A program made the translations under genes and the position numbers. 64,000 bases of DNA from Planctomycetota bacterium (GTDB lineage: Bacteria > Planctomycetota > OFTM77). The stretch is from the NCBI GenBank assembly GCA_029260795.1, contig JAJDCO010000134.1:62001-126000 (forward strand), written 5' to 3'. The notes under the pieces were generated by a model. The model worked only from the letters and a program-made list of their open reading frames with translations. It did no database searches and was not told where the DNA came from. Of this stretch, positions 1 through 9,800 are shown in pieces; position 1 is the first letter of the stretch, and every line of letters begins with the position of its first letter.

Positions 1-1
1 C

Positions 2-274
2 TCCGAGTGGCTACAGAAGTCACCGGTTACCCAACCGGAGCGTACCGCTGAGCTGACTCGAATCTTGAGAGAGACGGTTGGAGAGCCTCTGGGCTCGGGC
101 CTCCGAGCGATCTCGGTCCGGCGCGGCGTTCTGCTGATCGAAGCGAACTCGTCGGCACGGCTGCACGAGGTGGCGGCCTTTCGTCGCGCATCGATCCTAG
201 AGGCCTTTCGGGATCGGATGCCCGCATCGGGTGTGACGGATCTTCGGGTGAGACCCGGTCGCGTCGAGCGGTGA
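2..274 (+). CDS. DciA-like (DUF721) protein, C-terminal part
   Basis: The frame is open from base 2 of the window, so the 5' end lies outside; at least 90 residues are visible. The visible part starts SEWLQKSPVTQPERTAELTR and continues into a strand-helix pattern (GVLLIEANSSARLHEVAAFR, then VTDLRVRPGRVER) typical of the C-terminal half of DUF721/DciA proteins, which load or assist the replicative helicase in bacteria lacking DnaC or DnaI. Its position directly before gyrB fits the common recF-DUF721-gyrB arrangement near oriC. A TTG at 65 could serve as an internal start, but it would cut the domain, so I prefer a gene that begins upstream. Family assignment is by pattern and context. Confidence 0.65.
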   Translation, partial: SEWLQKSPVTQPERTAELTRILRETVGEPLGSGLRAISVRRGVLLIEANSSARLHEVAAFRRASILEAFRDRMPASGVTDLRVRPGRVER

Positions 275-376
275 CGAGGCGGTTCAGGTGTTGTCGGAGT
301 GGGATTCGGGCGGAGTTCGAGGAAAGCTTCCGTCGGCACTAGTGGATTGGAAACGAAAGCAAAGGATCGGTTGAGG

Positions 377-2854
377 ATGAGCGAAGGTCCATCGGAACAG
401 CGCTATGACGCCACCTCGATCAAAGTACTCGAGGGTCTCGAGGCGGTTCGAAAGCGTCCTGCCATGTACATCGGCGACACCTCTGCAGGAGGTCTTCACC
501 ATCTCGTCTACGAGGTCGTTGACAACAGCATCGATGAGGCGCTCGCTGGCGAGTGTGGATGGATCAAAGTCGTGCTTCACGCCGATCAGTCCGTCACAGT
601 CATCGATGATGGACGCGGAATCCCGGTCGACTTTCACGAGAGCGAAGGCAAGTCGGCTCTCGAAGTCATTCTCACGAAGCTGCATGCTGGCGGCAAGTTC
701 GACAAGAAGAGCTACCAGGTCTCGGGAGGGCTTCACGGCGTAGGCGTTTCAGTCGTCAACGCGCTGACGGAACGGCTCGAGGTCGAGGTTTATCGCAATA
801 ACCTCGTCTATCGACAAACCTTCGCGCGCGGTGGTCCCACGAGCGAGCTCAAGGAGATGGGCGCGTCGGATCGCCGCGGGACCAAGGTGAGCTTCAAGCC
901 GGATACCGAGATCTTCGAAGAAACGGACTTCTCGGCCGATGTCCTCGCCAAGCGCCTTCGAGAGCTCGCGTACCTGATGGGCTCGCGCGATCTTCGCATC
1001 GAGTTCGAGAGCGAGGTCGATGGCCGGCGAGATCTCTTTCACTACCCCGAAGGACTTCGAGCCTTCGTTGCCGACTTGAATGCGAACCGAGAGCCGGTGC
1101 ATCCCGAGGTCATCCACTTCGAGAAAGAGGATGCCGGGCATGTGGTCGAGGTCGCGCTCCAGTACAACGACGGTTACCAGGAGAATCTCTTTTCCTTCGT
1201 CAACAACATCCACACGATCGAAGGCGGCACCCATCTCAGTGGCTTCAAGACCGCACTGACGCGCATCCTCAACGCATACGGGAAGAACCAGAACCTCTTT
1301 AAGGATGGTATCCCACCCCAGGGTGACGACTATCGCGAGGGTCTGACGGCCGTCATCAGCGTCAAGGTGCCCGACCCGCAGTTCGAGAGCCAGACGAAGA
1401 TCAAGCTGGGTAATCGAGAGGTGCAGGGCATCGTCGAGTCGATCGTCGGAGAACAGCTCGGAACCTACCTCGAAGAGCATCCTCCGTCCGCGAAGGCAAT
1501 CGTCAACAAGGCTATTACGGCTTCACGAGCCCGTGAGGCCGCGCGGCGCTCTCGAGACCTCGTTCGCCGAAAAGGCGCTCTCGCATCGGGAAATCTCCCA
1601 GGCAAGCTCGCGGATTGCCAGAGTCGCGATCGCGAGGAGACCGAGATTTACCTGGTCGAGGGTGATTCGGCAGGTGGCTCAGCGAAACAAGGGCGTGATC
1701 GAAAGTTTCAGGCCATCCTACCCCTCAAGGGAAAGATCCTGAACGTCGAGAAGGCGCGCGTGGATCGGATGCTGAATCACAGCGAGATCCAGACCATCAT
1801 CACGGCGCTGGGCACCGGGATCGGTACCGAGGACTTCGATATCGAGAAGCTGCGCTACGGTAAGGTCATCATCATGACCGATGCCGATGTCGACGGCTCG
1901 CATATCCGGACCCTGCTCCTGACATTCTTCTTCAGACACATGAAAGGTCTGATCGAGAACGGGAACATCTTCATCGCTCAGCCACCTCTTTATCGCATTC
2001 GGCGAAAGAAGGTCGAGGAGTACGTACACAGCGACAAGAACATGAAGCTCGCGCTCGTTCAGCTCGGGACGGATGGTGCCGTCGTCGAGCACCTATCCTC
2101 CGGGCGTCGATTCGGAGATGGTGAGCTTCAAGAGTTGATGCGTTTGGTGATTCGATTCGAGGAGCTCGGGAGGGCCATCACGCCCAACCGACGTGGCATC
2201 GGTTTTCGCTCGTATCTCGACAAGCGATGCGAGACTGGAGGCCGCTTGCCGAGCCACCATCTGCGCACGCAAGGGATCTCGAGTTTCTTCAAGGATGCGG
2301 AGTCGCTTCAGGCCCACATCCACGAGCTGACGGCCGAAGATCCCGAGTTGAAAGTCGTCGATGCCTCGGAGTTCTTCGACACCGAGACTGACGGAGAGCA
2401 GCGTATTGCCGTGCTCTACGAGTTCAGTGAGCGCTTCGAGATCGAGAAGTGCGTCCATCGTCTCGAGAACGAATTCGGGCTGACCATCGAAGATTATCGA
2501 GAGCCCAAGATCGACGCCGAGAACGAAGAGGAAGTCGCCGTACCACCCCGATTCCGAGTCGAAGCGGACGGGACCCAGCACGAGACAGCTTCCCTCCTCT
2601 CGACCCTCGAGAGCATTCGGAAGATCGGCGCGAAGGACATCGACATCCAGCGCTACAAGGGCCTGGGCGAGATGAATCCGGACCAGCTCTGGGACTCGAC
2701 CATGAATCCGGAGACCCGCACCATCTACCGTGTGAAGCTCGAGGACGGCTTCGAAGCCGATCGGATGTTCAGCATCCTGATGGGGGCGGGAGTCGAGCCG
2801 CGCCGCGAGTTCATCGAGCGTCATGCCCTCGAGGTCCGAAACCTCGACGTTTGA
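377..2854 (+). CDS. gyrB: DNA gyrase subunit B
   Basis: ATPase subunit of the type IIA topoisomerase that introduces negative supercoils; partner GyrA is not in the window. 825 residues. GHKL ATPase motifs: E46 and N50 in VYEVVDNSIDEA, DDGRGIP near 78-84, and SGGLHGVGVSVVNAL near 116-130. TOPRIM motifs: EGDSAGG near 428 and DADVDGS near 501. The C-terminal QRYKGLGEMNP box is near 757. Between the TOPRIM DxD and this box lies the long (about 170 residue) insert typical of Gram-negative GyrB. The ATG at 377 is chosen because homologues begin just before the DATSIKVLEGLEAVRKRP segment; a longer in-frame start at 299 would add 26 unlike residues. Confidence 0.97.
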   Translation: MSEGPSEQRYDATSIKVLEGLEAVRKRPAMYIGDTSAGGLHHLVYEVVDNSIDEALAGECGWIKVVLHADQSVTVIDDGRGIPVDFHESEGKSALEVILTKLHAGGKFDKKSYQVSGGLHGVGVSVVNALTERLEVEVYRNNLVYRQTFARGGPTSELKEMGASDRRGTKVSFKPDTEIFEETDFSADVLAKRLRELAYLMGSRDLRIEFESEVDGRRDLFHYPEGLRAFVADLNANREPVHPEVIHFEKEDAGHVVEVALQYNDGYQENLFSFVNNIHTIEGGTHLSGFKTALTRILNAYGKNQNLFKDGIPPQGDDYREGLTAVISVKVPDPQFESQTKIKLGNREVQGIVESIVGEQLGTYLEEHPPSAKAIVNKAITASRAREAARRSRDLVRRKGALASGNLPGKLADCQSRDREETEIYLVEGDSAGGSAKQGRDRKFQAILPLKGKILNVEKARVDRMLNHSEIQTIITALGTGIGTEDFDIEKLRYGKVIIMTDADVDGSHIRTLLLTFFFRHMKGLIENGNIFIAQPPLYRIRRKKVEEYVHSDKNMKLALVQLGTDGAVVEHLSSGRRFGDGELQELMRLVIRFEELGRAITPNRRGIGFRSYLDKRCETGGRLPSHHLRTQGISSFFKDAESLQAHIHELTAEDPELKVVDASEFFDTETDGEQRIAVLYEFSERFEIEKCVHRLENEFGLTIEDYREPKIDAENEEEVAVPPRFRVEADGTQHETASLLSTLESIRKIGAKDIDIQRYKGLGEMNPDQLWDSTMNPETRTIYRVKLEDGFEADRMFSILMGAGVEPRREFIERHALEVRNLDV

Positions 2855-2878
2855 CCTCGACCTTGCCTGGGGAGTGAG

Positions 2879-2907
2879 GCCGAATCCGACGAAGGGGCGG
2901 ATTCGGC
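2879..2907 (+). terminator. Hairpin after gyrB
   Basis: Perfect 10-bp inverted repeat GCCGAATCCG / CGGATTCGGC (2879-2888 with 2898-2907) around a 9-nt loop, 24 bases after the gyrB stop. There is no U-run after it, so it may be Rho-assisted or an RNA-end stabiliser. Confidence 0.5.
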
Positions 2908-3048
2908 TGCCAACCCGCTCGAGGCGTCCACTCAACTTCTGCCGTCCCAAAGTCCGATACAGCCCCGAGAGATCCGACCCCGAGATCGGATCGCGATCGA
3001 TCGGCCCGGACCGATCGGAGGGCTTCTTTCGAGAGGACGGCAGCCGCG

Positions 3049-3603
3049 ATGCGCAACGTTGAGAGAATCAGCGAGATTCGCTTGGGTCAGAAGCTCGTCG
3101 AGCTGGGTGTCATCACCGCCGAGCAGCTGAGCGAGGCTATCAACGGCGCCAAGCGTCATGAGACACCCTTGGCCTACGCGCTGATGGAGATGGGGTTTGC
3201 CTCGGAATGGGACGTCGCACGCGCCGTGACGCTTCAGTTCCAAACCCCCTTCATCAACGTCACGACTCACGACATCTCCCGAGACGTGCGTGACATCTTG
3301 CCCACCGTCTTCCTGCACAAGTATCAGATCCTGCCTCTCGACCTCTTCGACAACGTCTTCACGGTCGCGATGGGGGGGCTCATCGCTCCGGACGTGATTC
3401 GTGAGATCGAGAAGATCTCAGGCTACGAGGTCTTCCTGTATGTCGGCTTGGCCAACGACGTACGAGCACTACTGAACGAGCTGTTCTCCCTCTCACCCGC
3501 GGTGGCACGGGCGGGCAACGCAGGCTCGTGGGAGAAGCTGTTCGACCTCGGCGATGAAGAGGTCATGCGTGAGATCGGCCTGACCGATGGCGAGGCTGGC
3601 TGA
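3049..3603 (+). CDS. Stand-alone GspE/PilB N-terminal domain protein
   Basis: 184 residues resembling the N-terminal domain of type II secretion / type IV pilus ATPases (T2SSE_N or MshEN type). The sequence runs LGQKLVELGVITAEQLSEAI, then GFASEWDVARAVTLQFQTPF, INVTTHDISRDVRDILP and KYQILPL, the characteristic tandem LGELLVExGxI and V.a.a..lgip.v.l sub-motifs. No Walker A or B ATPase module follows, so the protein is not an assembly ATPase. Such isolated domains can bind c-di-GMP or act as adaptors for pilus or gliding machinery (family knowledge; not shown here). The region 2908-3048 has several GATCG palindromes but no convincing promoter. The next gene (tatA-like) is convergent only 6 bases away. 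Confidence 0.7.
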   Translation: MRNVERISEIRLGQKLVELGVITAEQLSEAINGAKRHETPLAYALMEMGFASEWDVARAVTLQFQTPFINVTTHDISRDVRDILPTVFLHKYQILPLDLFDNVFTVAMGGLIAPDVIREIEKISGYEVFLYVGLANDVRALLNELFSLSPAVARAGNAGSWEKLFDLGDEEVMREIGLTDGEAG

Positions 3604-3609
3604 TCCAGC

Positions 3610-4056
3610 TCAAACGCGGCCGGCGTCTGGATCTTCCGTCTGAGATTCCGCCTCGGCAACATCTTCCTCCGTCGGGTCTGAATGATCGAGGGAGGGACGG
3701 GATCCCGAGATTCCCAAGGGGTCTGCCGGTGGCGCGGCGGGTGGAGAAGACTCCTCCGGCTGCTCCGGAGCGATGGGCTCCTCGGACTGGGGCTCGGTCG
3801 GCCGAGGAGGCGAGTGGAAGTCGTCCACTCCGAATGGGTCGTACTCGCTCCGTGCGATCTTGCGAGCGTCGCGGCCGAAATTCCGGACGTCTCGGAGGTT
3901 GTCGTCGATACCCGTAGAGTCGCGAACCTCGCGCAGGCTCCGTTTGAATTCGGTGAGCGCCTTTCCGATCTCACGACCGACCTCGGGCAGTCGACTACCG
4001 AAGATCAGGACGGCGACGACGAGAATGACGAGGATCTCGAAGGGACCAAGGTTCAT
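3610..4056 (-). CDS. tatA: Sec-independent translocase subunit, TatA/TatE type
   Basis: 148 residues. Pore-forming or TatB-like component of the twin-arginine pathway that exports folded proteins. The N-terminus has one transmembrane helix (residues about 5-20, FEILVILVVAVLIFG) ending in the signature FG, then an amphipathic helix SRLPEVGREIGKALTEFKRS. The remaining 90 residues are Pro/Glu-rich and look disordered, which is longer than a minimal TatA (60-90 residues) and closer to TatB in size. Length therefore leaves TatA versus TatB open; FG without TatB-specific residues favours TatA. A Tat client is plausible in this window (Rieske protein at 29284). Starts at ATG 4056; 135 bases separate it from the lptD stop. 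Confidence 0.85.
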   Translation of the reverse strand: MNLGPFEILVILVVAVLIFGSRLPEVGREIGKALTEFKRSLREVRDSTGIDDNLRDVRNFGRDARKIARSEYDPFGVDDFHSPPRPTEPQSEEPIAPEQPEESSPPAAPPADPLGISGSRPSLDHSDPTEEDVAEAESQTEDPDAGRV

Positions 4057-4191
4057 CGAACTGGTTCTCGACCGAATGGGACCAGGCAGTGGCGTCTGAG
4101 ACGAAGTCCAGCGTAGGTCATTGGCCCTGGGGCATGCAACGGATCAGTTGGTGTCGGGATCAGGAAGGCGCTACCGGTCGAGCAGAGGCTC

Positions 4192-6813
4192 CTAGAAGCC
4201 GGACGGCGAAGCAGTCTGCCGCGAGACGTCCTCGCTGAATCGCGGAGGCCGGCCCTTCCGGAGGGTAAACGTTGGCGAGACCGCGATCTGGAAACGAAGA
4301 TTGTCGGTGCCCTCGTCGAAAGACACCTCGAACTCGAACAGCCAGCGGTGAGCATAGCGACGCAGTTGAACCTGGTGCCTCAGGAACTTGCTGGCCTGAA
4401 GGTCGAACTGCTCGAGGACGGCGATCTCCCACTTCTCGTTGATCTGCAGCTCCACCCCGCCGCGCAACACCTCGCCGACAGTACGCAGGTGGTAGCGCTC
4501 CGAGGCGGCGAAGAGGCTCTCATCGAGGGACTTGGCCAATCGGTAGCCGAATCGAATCGCCCAATCTTCGTCGGGATAGAAGCGCGTATCGAGGTTGAGC
4601 GTCTCCAGGTCGTGCGCTTGCAGGTCCCAGGCTCCTTCCACGAGGAACGAGACGTCGAACTCATCGAAGAAGCGGGGATTGGCGACGAGATCCAGCCGCA
4701 CGGGCCCGAGGACGAAGCCACGGTTGTCTCTCTGGGGCTCGGGGAAATAGTCGATCTCCACATCGGCCTCGGCGAATCGGACCGTGCGCTCTCGTCGCGG
4801 CTCGATTCCCTCGACGCCGAAGTAGCCTGGAAGCAACCGAGGCTGTCGCTTCGTCTGCAACACGTTGCGAAGACCGAGTCGAATCACCTCACGCTCGTCG
4901 ATGTCATCGACCGTGTCGAACTGGAGGACTTCGACAGAAGGTTGCGTCGTGTCGTAGCGGTTGATCCAACGGATGTCGGGAGTCACGATGTGGCGAAGGC
5001 GCTGGATGCCGAGAAACTTCGAGCGCGTCTCGAATACCCGGTGAAACTCGGTCGATGCCCGCAACCCCGTGGTGCCCACGTAACGTCCCAAACCGCCCGA
5101 GGTCGTACGCCCGGGATCGGGAGCGCTCCGGTCGTAGTTCGTGAAGCGATGACTGGTGAAGGGGCCGAAGCGAAGAAAGCCGACTCGAAGTGGAAGCGTC
5201 ACCTGCGCGAGAACGTCACTCCGAGTCGTGCGCGGTTGCTCGGGAGTCGGCAAGCTCGGATCGAGCTCATCCGAAGCACGCGTGCGGACGTTGGCGACCT
5301 GGCCACTGAGGTCGAGATATGCCTGCGGGGAGCGGCCGCGATTCAAGAACTCCAGCGCATCGGGCAGGGTCAGAATCGGCTGCGAGACCAGCTCGGCTCC
5401 AAGCTGAGGAAGGTACTCCGTCTGGGTCTGAAACTCGTTGAGTCTCCAGTCCGACCTCAGAAACAAGGCTCGATTGTCACGTTGGTGCTTCACGAACAAG
5501 GACGTGTTGGGTGGACGCAGCTCCCGGTTCTCGCGCTCGTAGTACTCGTCGAGAAACGTCGAGTCACTTCGCCAATTGACTTCGGCCGCGACGCTGACAT
5601 CACCGGGAAGATCGATCAGCTCCTGGGCACGAATCCTTCCCCGCTGGCGAGGTGGTTCGGCCGAAAGAGCAGTCGCCGTTCGGTCACTGCCCTGATCCGC
5701 GATCCAGAATGTCTCGAGGTAGCCGCGACCGCTTGCGCTCGAAGCGGAGAACTCATTCCCCAATCCCGGTCCGATCCCGATACCGCGCTTGGTGAACAGA
5801 TCGAAGTTCAGCCTCCACTCGAGGTTCTCGCTCAAGTCATCTGCCCATCTCGTGCGAAGGAAGGTGCCGAACTTCGATTCGGATCCGGCTCGAGCAGACT
5901 CGAGAGGGAAGTACCTCTTCTCCGCGCGGAATCCGAAGCTGGGCAGATAGAAGAGGGGGACGTCCCCCACTCGAAGCGTCAGGTCCTTGATGTCCACCAA
6001 TACACTCGGCTTGCGTCCGGTGCGCTCCGCGGTCAGCCCGGATGATCCGAGAGGCGCTTCGATCTCGAGAGTGATCTCCTCGCCGGCCAGGCGATAGTGG
6101 GGTTGCCCGTACTCGCAGGTCGTGATCGTCGCATCCCGTGCCCGAAAGAGGTTTCCGTTCTCGAGTCGGATCTCTTTCGCCTCCAGAAGAAGAGGCTCGT
6201 ATCGCCGCGCCGTTCTCAGGCCGGCCGTGTCTCGAACCTCGAAGTCGATGGGGATGGGCTTTGAAATCCGGCCGTTTCGGATGATTCCGCTGCCTTCGAC
6301 GAAGTTCAGCGCGATGCTCTCCGACTCGATCTGGAGTCCTTCCAGCGAGCCAGTGTCCAAGATGACATTTCCCTCGGCGTACAACGCGTGGATCAAACCG
6401 AACACATCCGCGCCGATCTCCCAGAGCCCGGGAGCGATTCTCCGAACGACATCGCTTGATCGAGAAGCGACGTGATGGGGCGGCCACAGGAGACCGTTCT
6501 CGAGCGTGTCCGGATCGCTCAGGTCTTGGAGCGTCGACGCGCTCTCCCGATCGACCCAGAGAACGACCCGCTCCGCCTGGATCAGCAGTTTGGGGAGCTG
6601 GACCCGAACGTTGCCAGAGATCGAGTGTACGATTTCGTCGCCCGTTACGAATCGGTCGACGAAATCGCTGCACTCGATGCGGATACGCGCCGCCTGATTC
6701 GTCGGAGTCTCCTGGGCCAGGGCTCCTGACACGGTGGCCAAGACAGCACCGAGTAACCAGACACCCGAACGCGAGCCACTCGGCCCAGCTCGTCTCCCCC
6801 CCCGCTCGGTCAT
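4192..6813 (-). CDS. lptD: LPS-assembly outer-membrane protein LptD-like
   Basis: 873 residues. Final component of the LPS transport bridge, inserting LPS into the outer leaflet. It has a signal peptide (residues about 17-33, ending ALAQ), an N-terminal OstA-like beta-jellyroll (about 45-250, with SGNVRVQLPKLLIQAERVVL and AEGNVILDTGSLEGLQIESE), and a long beta-barrel region (about 300-850) rich in alternating aromatic/polar strands, ending in strands such as YAHRWLFEFEVSFDEGTDNL. Only two cysteines are obvious in the N-terminal part (about C48 and C233), unlike the four-cysteine disulfide set of enterobacterial LptD. The ATG overlaps the stop of the upstream giant LptC-like gene (ATGA at 6810-6813), indicating translational coupling. 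An LptE partner was not recognised nearby. Confidence 0.85.
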   Translation of the reverse strand: MTERGGRRAGPSGSRSGVWLLGAVLATVSGALAQETPTNQAARIRIECSDFVDRFVTGDEIVHSISGNVRVQLPKLLIQAERVVLWVDRESASTLQDLSDPDTLENGLLWPPHHVASRSSDVVRRIAPGLWEIGADVFGLIHALYAEGNVILDTGSLEGLQIESESIALNFVEGSGIIRNGRISKPIPIDFEVRDTAGLRTARRYEPLLLEAKEIRLENGNLFRARDATITTCEYGQPHYRLAGEEITLEIEAPLGSSGLTAERTGRKPSVLVDIKDLTLRVGDVPLFYLPSFGFRAEKRYFPLESARAGSESKFGTFLRTRWADDLSENLEWRLNFDLFTKRGIGIGPGLGNEFSASSASGRGYLETFWIADQGSDRTATALSAEPPRQRGRIRAQELIDLPGDVSVAAEVNWRSDSTFLDEYYERENRELRPPNTSLFVKHQRDNRALFLRSDWRLNEFQTQTEYLPQLGAELVSQPILTLPDALEFLNRGRSPQAYLDLSGQVANVRTRASDELDPSLPTPEQPRTTRSDVLAQVTLPLRVGFLRFGPFTSHRFTNYDRSAPDPGRTTSGGLGRYVGTTGLRASTEFHRVFETRSKFLGIQRLRHIVTPDIRWINRYDTTQPSVEVLQFDTVDDIDEREVIRLGLRNVLQTKRQPRLLPGYFGVEGIEPRRERTVRFAEADVEIDYFPEPQRDNRGFVLGPVRLDLVANPRFFDEFDVSFLVEGAWDLQAHDLETLNLDTRFYPDEDWAIRFGYRLAKSLDESLFAASERYHLRTVGEVLRGGVELQINEKWEIAVLEQFDLQASKFLRHQVQLRRYAHRWLFEFEVSFDEGTDNLRFQIAVSPTFTLRKGRPPRFSEDVSRQTASPSGF

Positions 6814-9800
6814 CGCTTCTCGTTGGGCGCTGGTGTCGAGAGCGTCGGGTCGAGGAACTCGATGACGCTCGCCGAGCTCCGAATTCCGCCATCCAAGTAG
6901 AACAGGGTGAAGGTACCCCCCGGGATGGTCTCGTACCGGATGTCGTCGACAGTCATCGAGACTCGCCGCGCTCCACCTTGGAGAGTCAATGAAGCACTCG
7001 GCACGTCCCAGACGAGCCGGTCCGCGACGCCGCGAATCCGACGAGGCGATTCGCTCTTGAGGTCGACTGAACCGATGGCTTCGATGCGTCGAACGGCGCT
7101 CTCGGGACTCGCCGTTTCACCTCCGATCGCTGCGAAGTCGATCACCGCTTCCTCGCAATCAAGCTGAGCTTCGCCTTCGGGCAGTCGCAGCTCGATCCCG
7201 CCGTCGAAACGCGCTTGTCGGCGATCGATGGCACCGTTGCGTCCGAATCGAATCCGTACGGGCGCCGCAGAGGCCGAGGAGCCTCGCCGGGCGACTCTCA
7301 AGGAACGGAACGCCTTGCTGGGGGTCTGGAGCTCGCCCCCTCCGAACAGGTTCATCCGCTCTGCCTCGAGGTCGATTGAGAGGTCCTGTGCCCAGAGCAC
7401 CCGACCTTCAGCGTTCGTTTGTCGGATGGTCGCACGACCGAGCACACCGCCATGAAGATCGATCCAGTCCAGCTTGTCGCGAGCCTCGAGAAGCTCTCCA
7501 CTCAGCTCCAACGACTGTCGCGCGAGGACCAACCGGACGTTTCCAGCCGCGACTAGCTCACGCGGAAGGGAACCCTCGGCGGTCGGATTCTCGGCATCGA
7601 GTTGCTCAGGGTCAAGCGACGGACCGAAGTCTGCGCTGACGAAGGAGCCATAGATGTCGATGATCTGATCCGCGGTCGTGTCTTCGGTTCCCCTTGGCTT
7701 TGCTCCGACTCCAAGCAGTGAAAGACCTCCACCCGAATGTCGAGGGTCCGAAGAAGATTCGCCCGGCGGAACCGTGAGCCGGACGAGCGCATCGCCTTCC
7801 GCGAACAGGAGCCGTGTGTCGTTCTCGACGTACTTCAAGGAGCGCCAGGCCTTCAGGTGAGCTGAGCCGCCTTTCTGAAGGTCGCGAAGCTCGAGGTCCG
7901 CCGGAGCTCCTTCCAGAGACCATTCTCGCGCGACCCGATTCTCTGGGAGCGGCACCTGATCGATCTCCAGGCGATTCCCCAGTGCCGTGAGCCCCAGAAT
8001 CGGTACCGAGCATTGCACCTCGCCAGCTGCTTCGGTGTGCTGGCGGCCCAACGGCCACTCGGGGTGTTGAAGTGGCCAGTCATCATGAAGGAGCGTCTGG
8101 CAAGCCAGATGCGTGGGCTCGCCTCCTTCGGAGTCTTGGATCTCGATGTCGATCGGCGACTCGATTCGGATCTCCCGGTGGCCCGTCGAGTCGGTACGTA
8201 CGCGCACCTCGCCTTCTGCCTGACCCGTGAGGTCGAACAGGCGCTCGATCGAAAGCGCCGCAATCTCGTCGGCAGGTGCCGCCGCTTCCACGATGCTTCC
8301 GGGAAGCTCGATCTCACGCAGTCGTGCCGTTATCCGTGGCTGCGGCCAGAGCCGCAGCTGGTCGACACCGTTTGCCAAGCGTCGATACTCGATGTCGTCC
8401 GACGAGGCACTGAAGGCGAAGGGGCCGGTGGCCAGGGGATCCGACCAGGTCGCCACCGCGTCTTGGTGAGCCGACAGAGAGAGCAGGTCTGCGTCTTCGG
8501 TCAGGTCGACCACGATCCACTGAGCTTCGAGGGACGATGTGGCTTGTTGGACCGCCTCCGCGGTCGGCGCGATCAGGAAGTGGGCCTTCTCATCCCCCGT
8601 GAGGCGCCATCGATCCGGAGATGTCTTCTCGAGTCGGAGGAGCTTGAGAGCCCGCAGGGTACCGGTCGCTTCCGGTGAGGCATCCGCTTTTGGAAGCTCT
8701 GCCGCGGGAACGTCCGTGGGAGGGACGTCGCTCTCCATCGCGACATCCTGAACACCGCCGAGTCGGTCGGTCCATCCATCGGCCGGAAGGCCGATGATGC
8801 GAGGCTGACCGATGAGCTCGAGCTTCTGCAGCTCGGACTCCTCCGTGGCTTCATCCAGGTGGAACTCGATGTCCAGGGAGTCCGCGGAACCGGTGATTCC
8901 GCGAATTGCGAATCGGAGTGCACCTTCCCCGCGCAAGGACTCGAGATGGCCCGACATGCGTTCCGTGAAGGTGGGATCGTCACCGGTCGGCGAGCTTTGA
9001 GCATCCACGATTTCCTGTCGACGAAAACGTCCAGAGACTCGATCGCACCAAAGCTCGAGCTCCACTCCGCTCACGACGTGCACGTCGTTCTCGAGCTGGC
9101 CCCAGAACAGCGTCGGCCAAGGGGGACCGTCGTCCTCGGGGAGTGTCGCGGTCACGACTTCGGAGCGATCGCGAATGGAGAGGGGGCCCTTTCCCGTCAA
9201 GACCAAGGGCGCAGGTGGTTCGTTGGTGGAGACGATCTGCGGGGAGAGACCTGGTAAGTTCAGAGCGCCGATTCCTCGTCGATCGATGAGCCGTATGTCG
9301 CTCTTGAGCACCAGCACGACGTCATTCCGGGCGATGGGAGCGGGCTCTCTTTCCCCGGGGTCGACTTCGGTCGCAAGTGGCCGCTCCAGAAAAGGGCTGC
9401 CGAACACCTCGAGGCCGACGCCCTCGGCCTCGAGCTCCCGATCGCGGCCGTGAAGTAGCCGTACCGGCTGTTCCGTAGACATGCGCCGTTCACGTGACCA
9501 GACATCGAGATCCGAGGTCTCGATGCGCGTCGGAGTGCCCGTCGACTTCGGATCGGCCGCGAAGATCTCGGGATCCACGTCGGGCGGGCGGCTCCAGGCT
9601 TCGAGGATCACTGGACCGAGGAAGTAGAGGTTGCCCTTGAGATCCTCCGGCGAGAACGAGTTGTTCCGTGCGAGCGGTTTCTCGCGCTTTTCTGAGCCCT
9701 CCGATCGCGTCTTCTCGATGCGCGCGCGCTCCGCCGTCAGGATCGCGAACTGCTGCGGGCGGTGAAGCGAATCGTAGTTCCAGATGCTCCAACTCATGCC

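Noticed and set aside
4348..6045. Long plus-strand open frame opposite lptD (565 codons)
   Set aside because: Antisense shadow of lptD, which has a signal peptide, OstA-like and barrel segments. The shadow has no recognisable domain.
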